From Patagioenas fasciata (taxonomy: Eukaryota > Chordata > Aves > Columbiformes > Columbidae), in the NCBI RefSeq assembly GCF_037038585.1, contig NC_092520.1, forward strand, positions 146,071,104-146,135,103: DNA of 64,000 bases. The letters run 5' to 3'. A program made the translations under genes and the position numbers. This document shows positions 44,701 to 58,500 of this stretch, piece after piece (the first letter of the stretch is position 1; every line of letters starts with the position of its first letter). The notes beneath the pieces are model-generated. The model was not told the DNA's origin and searched no databases. It saw only the letters and a program-made list of their open reading frames with translations.

Positions 44701-47700
44701 ACAGTCACTGCCACAGCTCTAGGACTGCACGAATGTGAGCTGGTGTGTGAAAAGCTGCAGGCTGCTGCTACCCACCATCCCACACAGGGTGGCAGCCTGT
44801 TTCCCTGTCTGGGTTGTTTACGCTCGCTCTGTTTGCAACAAAAAAGGCTGTCCCATAATACGTTTCCCATAATTTCTGTTTGCTGTTCTCTGCAGAAGAG
44901 TCATGGTTTATTTTTACATCAACCTTCCATTTTGAAAAGCACCTTCCTGTTTGTGTAATGCTCCCACAGTGGCAGAAGAACACAAGCCCTCCCAGCCTCA
45001 GAGTATAGGCGAGATGTGACTCTGGCGAAACCCTGCCCAACGCATCTGGAGGCACGCTCTCTGCTGATTCATTTCGTTAATGGCTCAGGAAGAAAAGCCC
45101 TTTGTATACAGATGACTAAACAGCAGCCAATGTATCATAAAGCAAAAGGCATTGCCTTTTTTTTCTGCCTCCCCCCCCCTTTTTTTTTTCCTCCAAACTA
45201 GGCTCCCCACCCTGCCAGAAGTGTTTTATTGAGTCATTCCATGGATTTTAAATGCTGTTTTGACTTTGCCTACACAAAGAGAGGAAATGGAAAGGGAATC
45301 CCCATCTCCCTGGCTCCCTATAGGGGAGCCTCACCCTGTGGTGCCGTGCTGCTCCCAAAGGACAGCCTCTGTATGGGGGGAAGCATGAGTAATACTTGCA
45401 GGAGTATGCATCTCTACCGCAGCTACAACGTGACTGAATAAAGGTGGAAAAATCAGGGTGAAGTGGGAACAGACACGGAGAAGGCACAGGCAGGCAGCAG
45501 GAGGGAAGCCCTGGTCCAATAGTAGCAGGAGGCTTTGTGGGCAGGGGGGAGCCCGGTGGGAACCCCCAGTTGTCTTTGAACTGTCAGTGCCTGCTGTGCC
45601 AGCCCAGCTGCATCCTGTCACAGCACTTGGCTGGTCAAAGTGGCTCCAAATTAAGAGTGCAGTGAGAAATGGTCTTAATTCCTCTCTGACTTAATTCCTT
45701 GTGAAATTAAAGAGTTTCTGCCCCAAGCCTGAGCCCACCTGGCTGGGTGGATGGGGCAGGAGGTCTGGGAGGTGTGGGGTGAGGACTCCTCAGGAGATAA
45801 TGCGGCATTGCTCTTCTGTGAGAGGATGCTTGGTTATTTTAAAGTAGAGAGTTTCCAGCAGTGTCACCGATGTCTCTAGAGGAAAGTGATCACATCTATG
45901 AAAACTAGGAGAATAGAGATGGCTCCCATCAGCATGGAGGAAGGTCACCGAGTCCTACAGGTATTTAAAGTATCCTTTTGGCCGATTTCAGTGACTGCCT
46001 ATTCTGCAGCCTTGGCTTTAGTAAAAGTTGTTTTTAGGAGCATTTGCCCTGGAGCCTGAGCAACTTCCAGTCTGATGGGCAAGTCTCCTCCCATGGGCAA
46101 AGCTCTTGGTAAATAAATGTGCTGGACACAGTCTAGACCAACACCCTCCCTCTTTGCCCTGCCCAGGCTGAGGGACTGTAAGCACAGAAAAAAAAAGAGA
46201 GGAGGAGGAGAGGGAACTCCCTGTTCTGCTCCGAAAAGTGACTGCATAAATGTGATGCTGCTCAGTAAAATACTAAAGTAAGAGTTGTTTCTGCTTAACC
46301 TATTGGATCTGAAAAACTCAGCTTAGCCAGGGGAAAATGAGCAAGGCACTCTGAGCCCACACGTCACAAAATAAATTAAGTTTCTGGTTCAGGAGCACCT
46401 TTTGCCCTCAAAGGTATTTGCACAAAATTAGCCACAACATAGTTTCACTCACATGAAAAGGAGCTGCTATCTGGAGAGGGTGCAGAGGCATGCATGGAAT
46501 TTGCTGGGGTTTTTTTAGTGGCAATTACATACAAAATGGAAAATATCCTGCTTGAAACAGAACTGGCAGGCAGAAAACAAAACCTGACTTACAGACTTTA
46601 CACAGAGTGTAGGTGATGTACTGCCAGTGACAGGCAGTATAAGGGCCTTGCATAGTCACTTTTTAAGGGGTAGAACAGTACTTTAAAGATCGTAAATGTT
46701 TCGCCTCTAAAATGTAGAAAATTATTTCAGTTAATAGAGCTGAGCATTCCGAAATTAGGAAAAACTCTGCTATGAATGTGCAACTTTTATTCATTCTCTT
46801 TTGTGCTTATGCATACATGATCTTGTAATTGAAGACTATTTTTATCTTATGGCCTCTGTCTCAGCCAGTGAGTAGGTAGATAGCAATTTGGATTACTTAG
46901 TCTTTTCAGACAGTGTGTGACTGAGGCCATATTTACTCCATGTAACCTTAATTCCTCACTGAGTTGTTAATAATTTCCAAAAATGTTTAAATTCAGAAAT
47001 AGGTGCTGGCAATGGACTGAGACAATAGAGCCATAACTCTTCAGGAGGTGTGATGTTTTTCAGTCCATGGCACCTGTAGACTTCAACTGCTGTCATGTGA
47101 GCCCAGAACCCCAGCAAAACTAAAAACACTTTACCTAGTACACTCAGAAAGTGAGGAATACAGTAAGAGCCCAGCTCTGTGACTTGCCCCACATCACTTT
47201 GGGCCTGAAGCAGGACAACATTAGTCTCTTTAATCACAAGACTTTTCTTTCTCTTCCTTGATTTGTTCATTAGCACCTCCAATCGCCTGCCAAAAGGGAA
47301 ATATAGATCTTGTAGATCTGTATCGCAATGCATGTGTACATGAATTAGAGGTTTCCTCCACATTCTTCATATTGGCATCACCTGAAATTGCAGTCTTAAT
47401 GTCATCTATTCTCTGTTCTTGGTTGTTGTTTTTTGCTGGTTGTTGTTGTTGTTATTGGATAAACAGCAGAATCTAGACTTCATGTTGCGGGGTTGTACTG
47501 CCACATAATGACCGTCAGAAAGCTGGAGGCTTTGGCGTTATGAAAGGGTCTATCATCAGCTGGTTGTTTAGCTTAAGTGGAGAAATCAGAGTTTCAAGCT
47601 AGAAGAGCCCTTTGTATCTTGTCGTCTGATATCCTGTGTACTCAGGCCACCACATTTTCTCCCAGACATTGCCTGTTCCTGTCATTCCTCACAACTTGTC

Positions 47701-48204
47701 ATTGTTACTTGTCATTTTCACTTATATTTATTTATTTACCTATGATCTGCATTTGTCTTCCCCACTCTGTTTCTAGCACTAACCCTCTAGCACTCAATCC
47801 CTAGCTTTTTTCCCAGTCCTTACTTTCCTAGCCCAAACCCTCAGCTTTGTTTCCCCTGATACAAGTGTCACCTTGTTCTATGTGCCACCATCATCCTGCT
47901 CCAGGTCACAGCACAGGACATCTGGGGGAAGATTTCTGTGCTGCTTCTAGCAAACAAGGAATGGCTTATTGATTTATTTTAAAATGATGTTAGAAAGGGG
48001 AATGGGAGTGGAAGGAGAATGTGGTATCCTTGGCTCCTACTCACCCACTTAGGGTTACAGTGGTTAGGACCCTCCCCCAGGATTTTGGAGAATGCCTTCA
48101 GCTCTGCCACTGCCTGGCAGCTTTGATGACTGTACAAAGATAGAGGTCACTGGCTACTGTGGCACTGTTCATGTTTCTGTTGAAACAAAACAAGGAAAAT
48201 CAAA
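41767..48204. other. Intergenic region, no gene recognised
   Basis: The part from about 43.2 to 46.2 kb is richer in G+C and has many overlapping open frames of 60-143 codons on both strands (for example 44206-44637 minus). None shows a domain, consistent splice sites or similarity that I recognise. A homopyrimidine tract lies at 45155-45194. Confidence 0.55.
45155..45194. repeat. Polypyrimidine (C/T) tract
   Basis: A nearly pure C/T run of about 40 bases with one interrupting G: T tract, CTGCCT, nine C residues, then ten T residues and CCTCC. Confidence 0.85.
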
Positions 48205-48815
48205 AAGATCCCAGTATCTTGGGCTGCATCAAAAGGAGTGTGGCCAGCAGGTTAAGGGAGGTGATTCTGCTCCTCTGCTCCACTCTGGTGAGACCCCACC
48301 TGGAGTGCTGCATCCAGCTCTGGAGCCCTCAGTATAGAAAGGATATGGACCTGTTGGAGAGGGTCCAGAGGAGGCCATAAAAATGATTAGAGGGCTGGAA
48401 CACCTCTCCTGTGAGGTCAGCCTGAGAGAGTTGGGGTTGTTCAACCTGGAGAAGAGAAGGCTCCACGGAGAGCTTACTGCAGTCTTTCAGTGCTGAAAAA
48501 GGGCCTATAAGAAAGATGGGGACAGACTTTTATCAGGGCCTGTTACAATAGGACAAGGGGTGATAGTTTTAAACTAAAAGAGGGGAGATTCAGGCGAGAC
48601 ATGGCGAAGAAATTTTTTTACAATGAGAGTGGTAAAACACAGGAACAGCTGCCCAGAGGGGTGGTAGACACCCCATCCCTGGAAACATTGAAGGCCAGAC
48701 TGAACAGGGCTCTGAGCAACCTGAACTAGTTGAAGATGTCCCTGATCATTGCAAGGGGGTTGGACAAGATAACCTTGAAGGTCCCTTTCAACTTAAACTA
48801 TTCTATGATTCTCTA
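48205..48815 (+). mobile_element. CR1 LINE 3' fragment, about 610 bp
   Basis: Recognisable CR1 blocks in order: GGTGAGACCCCACCTGGAGT, GCTGCATCCAGCTCTGGAGC, GTCCAGAGGAGGCCATAAAA, ACCTGGAGAAGAGAAGGCTC, CTGAACAGGGCTCTGAGCAA, GGTTGGACAAGATAACCTTG, AAGGTCCC and ATTCTATGATTCTC. It carries the final part of the LINE and its 3' UTR, with frame-breaking changes, so no intact protein remains. Confidence 0.95.
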
Positions 48816-51589
48816 ACCCTCCCTGTAACATCCTGGGGATGCAGAGGCCCAGCTGTGCTAAAAATTTCATTATAAAGGAGGTCATTCTGTAAAGTGCACA
48901 AATGCTCTTTGACCTGCTGTCTCCTCCCAGCTCCAAGAAGTGCCACAACTGCTGAGCTACAAAGTCATGCATCTTGCTGAGCATCAAACTGTTCTGCATA
49001 TTGCAACACCAGGACAGCAATGAAGGAGTAGGTATAAGAAAAACCTGCTCCCTAAGCTGCTGCACAGCAAAACGTTTCTGCATCATCTGGCATGTTTAGA
49101 TGTGTCATGTGCAGTTTCTACAGGGACTTGGCAACATACATGGCAGCCAGTTTTACAACATGGCTGTGTGAAGTCTGCCATGAAATAGTTCGTATCAAGC
49201 TGAGAAAATTAACATGAACCAGTTAACCAGGAGGGATGACTAGAGATAAAACTTCAAGGCTACCTACCAGAGCACCTGAAACCAGATCAGTAGGTTTTAT
49301 GCAGCAGATACACCTCCCAAGATGAATAGCTGGGCACTTGGGATACTAGTAAGGATGCAAAAAACCTGTCTCTCTTGATAGCTCCAGCTCCAAAGGACCC
49401 CAGAGCAAGGTACCCTGGCTTAGGGCAATGCCTGGGTACTGGGTGACTCACAGCCAGGAGAGGCTGGGAGCTCTGGGGGAGGTTAAGGCAGGTTAACCAC
49501 TGACTAGGATTGCCTTTTATGTTTTCTTTGCTTGTAACTTAGTGTTCCCACACTGCTTCTAAAGACTAGTCTTACTGTAAGTCTTGCTAGATTTTGTTTG
49601 TGTTTTGTTGGAACACCTGGGGGTGTCAGGAGAAAAGACTAGGTATATCTGAGGGAAACCAGCAAATTTGCAAGGTGTTGTCCCACTGGAGGCAGCAAAC
49701 TGGAGCAGGAGGCTATTTGCAGATATGACTGAAAGACTGGTACCTCTGGACATGCTTCAGTAGCCTGGGTGCTTCTTGGCAGCCTACAGTTGGGCTGTGC
49801 CAGGTCTGATGTTTTCAATTTTTAGGTCATCATGGGTTTCTTTCAGAACAGTATGTGTTCCGCATGTACGGATCTGATGGCAGAGTTGTGCTGTGCGTCT
49901 GGGTGAAACAAAGCCTCAAGTGAGCTGAGAAAGCCTGATCTCCTCCACTCAGTGCAACTGATGATAGCATGTAGAGCAGTAATTTGGGTACTCATCTAGA
50001 GAGATTGGTGTGAAGAACAGAAAGTTGCATTCCCTGAGCAAAGAAAGGAGTCCTGGGAGAGTCTGTTCTATGAAAGGGCCCTTCCTCCTGCCTTGTCCTT
50101 GAGAAAATTTGACAGTGTTTACATGCTGTCCCTGACTTCTGATGCTCCATGGGTGTCCATAAGCATCTAGGAGAGGCCTTCTCACACAGAAGAGGCCTCC
50201 CCAGAGAGGCAGGTGAGGCCATCTTCTGGGGGCAGCCCTAGGCAAGAGCCACCCAACTCAGCTCTGACCAGGGTGAGAAAATTCGGTTTGCATTAAGGCA
50301 CAGCTCTTGTTCCCAGGAAAAGCCTGATGATTATCTACAGATTTTTGGTGGATGAGGGGCTAAGTGTAGGCAAAGCTTTTGAGCCGTGTATTCTTAGTCC
50401 AAGGGACATGCTTAGGTGCCCAAGGCTTCACCTCCAGGTATAGCAGGACTCTACAGATGAAGGTCTCTCCCAGAAGCTTACACTTTGGTGCTCTTTTCCT
50501 TCCTAAGAAGCCATAGGCACGTCTCTAACAAAAAGCAGAAGCTGTCCTCAACTCTCAGGCGCTGCCTCCAAAGCTGTAGGCTGTACTTCACTTAAATGTT
50601 TGCTGGATATATTTTTTTTCCTAAAAAAACCATTGGCAACACAACATTTCTTCCTCTAAGCTTATTGTTGGAAATAACTGATACTTCACTACATACAAAC
50701 CACCCCCACCCCCCGATCAACTTGAAGCAGGCGGCACAGAAAGTTTTAGCCCAGACACTTGAACTCTGGCAGCAAGGCAAAACTGATAACAGGCTCCAAC
50801 CACAAAAAGTGTGGAAGAATAGCTAGTACCAGCTGCAGGGTTAATTTTACAGATAAATGTGACACATATTGTAACACAAAACATTTACAGAACGGAAAGC
50901 TAAAGTTTTTTATAGAAATCTTCCCCAAGGGTAAGATGGGACCTTTTCCAGCAAGCCAGAGGCAGGGGAGCTTCTCTCCTGGTGTAACAAGACACTGTCA
51001 GCAGTAAGCAAGCAGCAAGCTGTGCTGGGAAGGGAAGGGATGTGGTCTCTTGCATCCACACAGCTGGAAAAACAGAGGAAGCAGCTCACAAGATAGGCTC
51101 AGGAAAGAGAACTGATGGCAGCAAAAATCAGCTTTTACTACTTGAAGTGCCAAGTCAAGGGTGGTGCCTTCACAAAGAGGAGAAACTTCTACCCTTTCTA
51201 GTGGACCTTGGCATGTGAAATTAGCAGTCCCATCAAAGACAAGGGGCCTTGACAGGAACAACTTGCCAAGTGGCACATTTGCTCAGCTTTCTGCCCCATA
51301 AAGTCCTTGATCATGGACACACTCTCCTTCACAAATACATGAAGTACCAAAAAAACTGCTTATTGTTTCTCATCAGCATAGTTCTTCTAATCTTGGCTGC
51401 TAATGGGCTGTAATTGTCCCAAGGGAGAGCTAAAGGGCACAGACTCTTCTCAGAAAACAGTAGAACAAAAGCCATGATTGCAATTACTTTTTTTCAGGTG
51501 ACTGTCAGAAACAGACATTCAGGTAGCCCAAAACCACAAGAGTCTTCCATGTGTGAAAAAAGACACATTCATTTTAAAGGAGGACAATA
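48816..51589. other. Intergenic region between two CR1 fragments
   Basis: No supportable gene. A short frame at about 49842-49923 resembles a terminal exon but cannot be tied to any gene. Confidence 0.55.
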
Positions 51590-52576
51590 ACAAATGTCTG
51601 CAGGGAACTGTCATGTTTAACATCTTTGTCAACAATCTCAAGGAGGTGATGGCATCCATTTTCCTCACGTTTGCAGGGGAACTGATCCATGTGCTTGAAG
51701 TCAGGGCTGTTGTCCAGAGAGATAGGCTGGAGGAATGGGACAAGAGAGATCTTAAGGAATTAAACACAGATAATTGCAAAGTCCTGGATCTGTGAATAAA
51801 TAACTTCATAGCAAGAGTACAGGTTAGGGACTGTCAGTCTGGGGATCAGCTCTGCTGAAAAGGCCCTCAGGAGAAATTGAAGTGGGTACTGTGTAGGCAG
51901 TAAGCTGAACATGAGCTGGTATTGTGCCCCAGCATGACAAAGGCCAGCAGCATCTGGAACTGCAATAACAGGAGCATAACTAGTGGATGAAGGGAAGCAA
52001 TCTCCTCCAGCTTCTTAGTACCTATTAGACTGCATCCAAAACACTGTGTCCAGCTTCCTCCCCCCCACTATCAGAAAGATATCGATAGCAAGCTCAGTAG
52101 AGGACAACCAGGGTGGCCAGCATGCTATATGAAGCATGCTTTCTGTAAGAAGGTGCTGGGGTTACAAGGCTTGTTTGACCTGCAGAAGATTTGGGGGCTG
52201 GGGGGCCTAACAGCAGCCTTCCCATACCCACGAGCAGGCTACCAACAAGAGTGAATCAGGCTCCTCACTGTGGTACATGGTGAGACACCAGGTATAAGCT
52301 GAAAAAAACAGAAGCTCAAACTCACAAGGAAAAACTTTCTTGCCAGGACACCAGTCAAGCAGTGAACCAGGCTGCCCTGAGAAGCTGTGCAGTTTCCACC
52401 CTTGGAGGTTTTCAAGGTCAGGTTAGGTGAAGCCACCACCGGAAATATTCCAGGCCAGGCTGGACAGAGCTCTGAGCAACCTGATCTAGTTGAAGATGTC
52501 CCTGTTCATGGCAGGGGGCTTAGACTGGATGACATTTGAAGGTCACTTTGAACCCAAACTGTTCTATGATTTTTAG
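51590..52576 (+). mobile_element. Old composite CR1 LINE fragment
   Basis: The left part contains remnants of the CR1 3' coding region (ATCTTTGTCAACAATCTCAAG, GAGAGATCTTAAGGAATTAA) and later AGGACAACCAGGGTGGCCAG. From about 52430 a better kept CR1 tail appears (CCAGGCTGGACAGAGCTCTG, AGCAACCTGATCTAGTTGAA, CTGTTCTATGATTTT). It follows a segment ending in CTTGGAGGTTTTCAAGGTCAGG that covers much the same CR1 region, so two copies may be joined. Boundaries are approximate. Confidence 0.85.
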
Positions 52577-55500
52577 TCCTGAGTAACCCAGTCTGACCTC
52601 ACGGCTAACCCTGCTTTGGACAGGAGTTCAGTTTTCCTGAGGTTCCTTCTATAGTGAACTATTCTATTAGCCTAAAATCCTAATTCTTTTTGAGTTTTAC
52701 TGTCCTCGTATCCTGGAGACTTTCATAGCCTCTGATGAAAAAAATTAAAGCATGCAGTGCAGCATCCTTGCTGTTTCTACATGAGTAAGGAAAGGCCTCA
52801 CTCATTCACATGCTCTTAAAGCATGCTTAGGATGGTGGGATTTTACTCAGTCTTTTATTTTTTTTATCCATTTACATCATATTTCCCACCTCAGCTTCTT
52901 TTCAAGAGCATTTTTGGTGTGTACACCATGCAAATGCTTCAACAGCCCTGTATGGAGGATAAAGACTAAAGCCAGAGACCGCAGGAAAGGGGCAAATCCC
53001 TTTCTGTACTACATGCAAAATTTGAATGTTTACATGGCTTCTAGGAAAACTTTAAAAAGAAGAAAAATAAAATTATTTTCATTGTGTTTTTACTTGTATT
53101 TAGCTGGCACTTATGGTAATGTTAATGGTTGAAGGTCTATGAATCACAGTGTTCCTATACCACAAAGCAACAGCCCTGCAAGAGCAGAGGTTCCTGGGGG
53201 CTTTATCTCTTGCTGTTGTAAAATATCAAGAGGTGCTTGATATTAAACAAATATTTCTAGCAGTCACACTGCAAATAAAGTAGTTTCTCATCGAAAACAT
53301 ATATAATTATGGTTGTGGTACAAGTTTGATTGGACACAGAAGGCAGTTGGGTTTATCATTGTGGCTGACAACACAAAATAGGTCCCCATTCACCCTTGTT
53401 ATGTGAAAATTTTTGCAGATTCAGTATACAAATAAAGACAGAGCCAAGGAGAGGCACATAGTCTTGGTTAATGTGGACTTTGCTCCTCTCTCCCTTCCCC
53501 TCCCCCTGCTTGGCAAAGGCAGCCATAGTGCTGTGGAGCAACCAACCCACCCCATAGCACCACACAACTGTGTGGCTTTATGGGAACCAGACACATCTGA
53601 AAACAGAGACAAACCTCACTGTCATCCCTGAACAATAAAGATTTTTTTTTTTGTCTTCGCTCATATGCAGAAGACTGCAAAAAAGTGACTAATCCTATAC
53701 AAAGAGGAGCAAAATAGTAACTTTATTGAACATTCACTGCCACTGTAAACATCTGTCTGTATTTATGCTGTGCACTGAATAACCTTCAAGTAGACTAAGT
53801 CATGAATCTTGACTTGTTGACAACTGGCTCTGTCTCTCCTGTGGCCTTGTTGCACTGCTGATGGTGGGATGCAATCTGAAATGTCAAGATGCCTACCTGG
53901 CAACTCACTAGGTCCTGTATCTCCGCTGCAAGGATAACCATGCACTCAGGGCCAGAGGCAAGGAGAGGGACTGAGAAATGCCAGCAGAGGAGTCTCAATG
54001 ATACTTAAAGCTACTCTTTTAATTAGTAACCTTAAGCTGAGGTGCGACTTGGGGTTTGGAAAGGACTGCTGAGTACTCCCCCATCTTTCAATGAGTGGAG
54101 ACACTGCCTGCCTAAGCTGTAGGTGCAACAACACAAAGCTGAAAAACCTGTCCTGTGGTGTGACTTCCCCAGCTTTCCTCCACACTACTCCTTCCTCACA
54201 CAGAGCAGCAGCTTGAGATGCAAAATCCTTTTATGCAGCAGGACCTGCTGTGTTACTGTTTCAAAGGGAACAATTTTGATGGTGGGATACAAAAATGCAG
54301 TAACCCAGTGTGTGGCAAGCTAGGGATTAAATGCCAGCCTGAAGGACAAGGCATAAAAGGTCAGTTCTCAACCACAGCCCCAGTATCTATTGAACATGAA
54401 ACAGACAGCTAAGAGAAGAGAAGCATTCAACATGCCATGAATGGCTGCCTTGTGGATTCATTTTGCAAGATCCATGCATGTGGAAGCCTGTGTCCAGCAG
54501 TGGAAAAAAAATCTCACTAACCTATTTTTATCACTGCCAACAAAGTCTGGCAACTGTCTAGATGTTCTAGGTTGATTTAAAAGTGACTTTTGATAGGGTT
54601 CAAGGTCCTCAGTGGTGGCAGTTCAAATTAGGTCATTTCCTCAGAGCTGCCAACAGGCAGAAACTGAAGAGTTGGCTATTTTATAATCATCATAATTATA
54701 CAGTGGCCATAGGCTTAAACCATCCCCTAAACATAGAAACCCAACAAAACCCAGCTTGGTCTGTGCTAAGTTAGTGCTTGTGCTCCTTAGTTGGAGCAGC
54801 AACTCTCACCCAGGGACAGCATCTCCCGGCCCCATGGGATGTCCCTCATGGGCAAGAGCAGCAGCTGCAGGGACTCATTTTCTCCACTACAAATCACCTG
54901 GCTCCTCACACAGCTTCCAGGACAATACAGCACCCCCCTATCCTCACAGGGTGCTCAGACCCTCACCTTCATGTTATCAGCCTCCTGCCAGCAGCAGGCT
55001 GGTAGTGAAAAATAAAGAAAACAGGATGAAAAAAGGTGGTGAAGTACTCAGATACTTCTACCATTGCCTACAGCTGGAGGCTTGCAGGGCAGCTGTCTCT
55101 GCAAAGGCTTGCAAGCTCCTGCCTTCAGACTTTGCAAGAAAACAGGGCAGGACTCGGCTTGAACTTCACAATGCATTCCCCATGGAAACTGCATCTGACT
55201 CGCATTTATCCCTGAAATTTTAGTCCTCACCACTATCCCCCTCAGCCCCTGCTTCTCCCTCAGAGCAATTGCTCTGAAGATGGGCTTGGATGCATAGATT
55301 AAACTGAAAAACAACAGTGGAGATGTACAAGCAGCTCTTAAAAAGCATCTGCAAATCCATCATATTATTTTCTTCTGCAGGGTGGAGGTATACTCCTGAC
55401 TGGCATAGCCTGTCAAAATAAAACCAGGCTTTTCTGTCTACTGGAACAGTTCCCTTAGGAGCTCTTTTCAAAGTTATCCTGCAGGTAACTACAACCTCCC

Positions 55501-58500
55501 CTTCTGCAAATACATCATATCTCCACCCTTTTTGAGTAAGTCTATTAATTGCTGAAACATAGCATGTGGTATGAAGAATTTAAATTTTTAAAGTGGCTGA
55601 GAGGATAGCATTTATTCTCCTCTCCCAGAACCATTAGGCTCACACCTTTCTTTCCACTACTGCCAGCTTCTTCCCACATCCCACTCTGTTTTCATATTTC
55701 ATGGACCTGCTGTCATTTTTTCCTTATATTCAATTACGGTACTGGTGTGCTAGGACTCCTATAAAATGACAACATGATGTACCACAGAAGACTTTCCCCA
55801 CTCCACTGTAAAGGAGCAAGCAATTTTCCAGCAATAAACCCTGTCCCTGTGGAAAACCAAGCTCTCCCCACCTTGCTGCACCTTCCAACATGGCTGACCA
55901 TGCAGGTAGCTTAAAACTCTCTCCATTCCTGAGGCAGGCTAGCTCTGATTTTTCTGAAGTCTAAAAAGAAAAAAATATCTTTCTTCTGGCATAGTTAGCT
56001 CATAGATCACCAAATCCAGCCTTCCTCAGGACTTTGTAAAGCCTTCGCCCCTTAGTCAAACATTATCTTATGCTTGCAACAGTAGATGTGCTGTTTCCTG
56101 AAGCAAATTCCCATATTCTGCATGCGCTCTATTATTATTCCCTACTCTTCTTGGCTAGCTTATAACACATAATAGCCATATCCTTTAGCATTTTGGCTTT
56201 ACCTTCTCTTGTTTTTCCTCACAGCAGCAGACAAAGTAGAGGTGACAGCAGCCTCAGAGCAATAGGGTACAGAGCCTGCTGATGCTTCACCACCCACACA
56301 AGCCAAAACCCAGCAGCAATCCAGGCTTTGGTACTTGGCCACATGCATTTCAACACCTCATACAATTTTTGCACAACATTATCCATTTAACAGCATTACA
56401 GGGGGTGTTTTATGTTAGTGCCTGACATAGAATCTGTTCTCACTACCAGCTGTCATCTCTTCTACTATCTCAGTCCCAGCTAGTATCTAGACAAGGGCTG
56501 CTCTGATCCCACAGCTCTTTGCTATCCACAAGCAATTCCCATAGATGTATAATACATAGTGTCAAGTTTGGTCACAAAACATAGCTACATTAAGCAAATT
56601 TATTGCAAGGGATTAGCAGCACCTGTGTTTAAAGAAGAAACCTGCTTGTGTTTGGGAACAAAGGTGCTTAGGTCCTTTTACTTCTGGAGTGGTTTCTCAC
56701 ATTCCAGGCAGGTCTTAAGGTCTTAACATAGTTAAACCTGTTTACTGATGGAGAAGCTAGGATGGCATAGAAAAGACAAGTATTTTACTGTCATATTTTC
56801 ATTTACCCTGTCTACTCCTCCCATAGACATAACATCCTACTTTTGAGGTATTTCTTTTTCCTCTGTAGGTCTTATGCATCAGTACTTGCTTCTCTGCTGA
56901 CTCACTGAACTAGGATAGACCCCTTCCTAACAGATCCTTGCCTGACTCACTTTGCTCTCCCTCCCTTCATAAGCATTACACCAGTGTTAGTCACTTCTGC
57001 CATAGCATATCCATGGAAAAATAAATCACTGACATTGTTCCAAACAGTGTTTCCCCTTCAGTATTGCAATTCTCTCACTTCCTGCTCCCCAGAAAATCTA
57101 CTATCCCTTTTGTTCACCTGAGCCTCTACATATTACTTGAAGTCATGTTCTGCTCCAGCTTCTTCAAGACAATCCCAACCTAACTTGAAGATGGGTACTC
57201 ACTCCTTGCTCCCTGCTTGGACAGTCAGTGCTACAAACTTTTTTTGTTAACAGCTAACATCACTTAGAACTAAATTCTTCAGGAAATTCAGTCACAACTG
57301 CTACATGTAAATAAAACTTAAAATTGAGCTCATCAGTATTCACTACTGAGAAGTACTCATTTCAGGCTAGCTTGCAGATATTAAGACAACTTCAACGAGA
57401 CTTTACATCTGTAGTTCATGCTCCTGCTAAAAGGAAAGCAATATTCAAGTAATAAACAGTAGCCCTTTCTTCTCTAATAAAAGATGACTTACCCATCTGC
57501 TGCTTATGCAGAAAACACCAACCTACACCCAGAGAATGTTCAAAGAGAAGGGCCAAAGATTGGGTTGTAGGACTTAAATACTGAGGGAAGAAGGCAGGCA
57601 TCACAGAGACGAAGTGTTGCAGTAAACACCATGGTCAAGGCAGCAGCATTAAAAGGTAAAGACTGACTCACAGAAAGCCCTCATTCAGCTTCTGTAGAAG
57701 GTGGCAACAGCAGAAGGTACAAACTTAAGGCTTCTGGACATTAAGTTGACCTAGATGCCAGCTTGAGAGCTTCCTCCATAGCCATCACCCAAATTCATCT
57801 CACAAGCTGAGGTGCTGAGCCTACAGCTTATTTCTCATCACCCTAGTTACAACCCACTGCATTTTCTTAGACAGTTCCAAACACTGCTAGTGTTGGACAC
57901 TATAAACAGATATTGGTGGCTTGAATGCATGCACCAATATGGAGCAATAACAGCAAGGGTAGTCGAAGTCAACAATAAACTTCCATGATGGTTGACAACA
58001 AGTTACCCCAGCTCTTTCAGGTGCCAGGTTCAGTCTCATGCCCAGGATTGCACAGCTAACAAAAACGCTACATCTCCCTTCTGTAAGAGCTCAGGCAATG
58101 CTCAGATACATGATAGGTCTCAAATTCCCGTATGAGATTAGATTTTTCCCTCCAGGCTCTCTCATATATCAAAGGAACAAAATTAGATCAACTCTTTTCT
58201 GGAATCATTTCAGTCTCTGTAAGGCACACAAAAGCATAATTACCATTTGACATTTTTGAAACCCAGACTTTTTTTAAGGCGGCCCTGTTAACATAGAATA
58301 GTGCAATGCGCTACAGAGGAGAGCTGTATGGTTTGCATAGCTCCTTAGACAAATGACAATGTGTAACAAAGGTGAGAAATACATTCTTGCATTAGTCCAG
58401 TGCTATAGCCAGAGCCCAACCCCCAACAATTCCAATATTTCTCATAATAAATACCAAACTCCTTACAAGAGAAAGGTGAGAACAAGCAAGGACTGCTAAG

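Noticed and set aside
54756-55223. 155-codon plus-strand frame
   Set aside because: Longest frame in the interval but low-complexity, without homology that I recognise, and overlapped by two other open frames.
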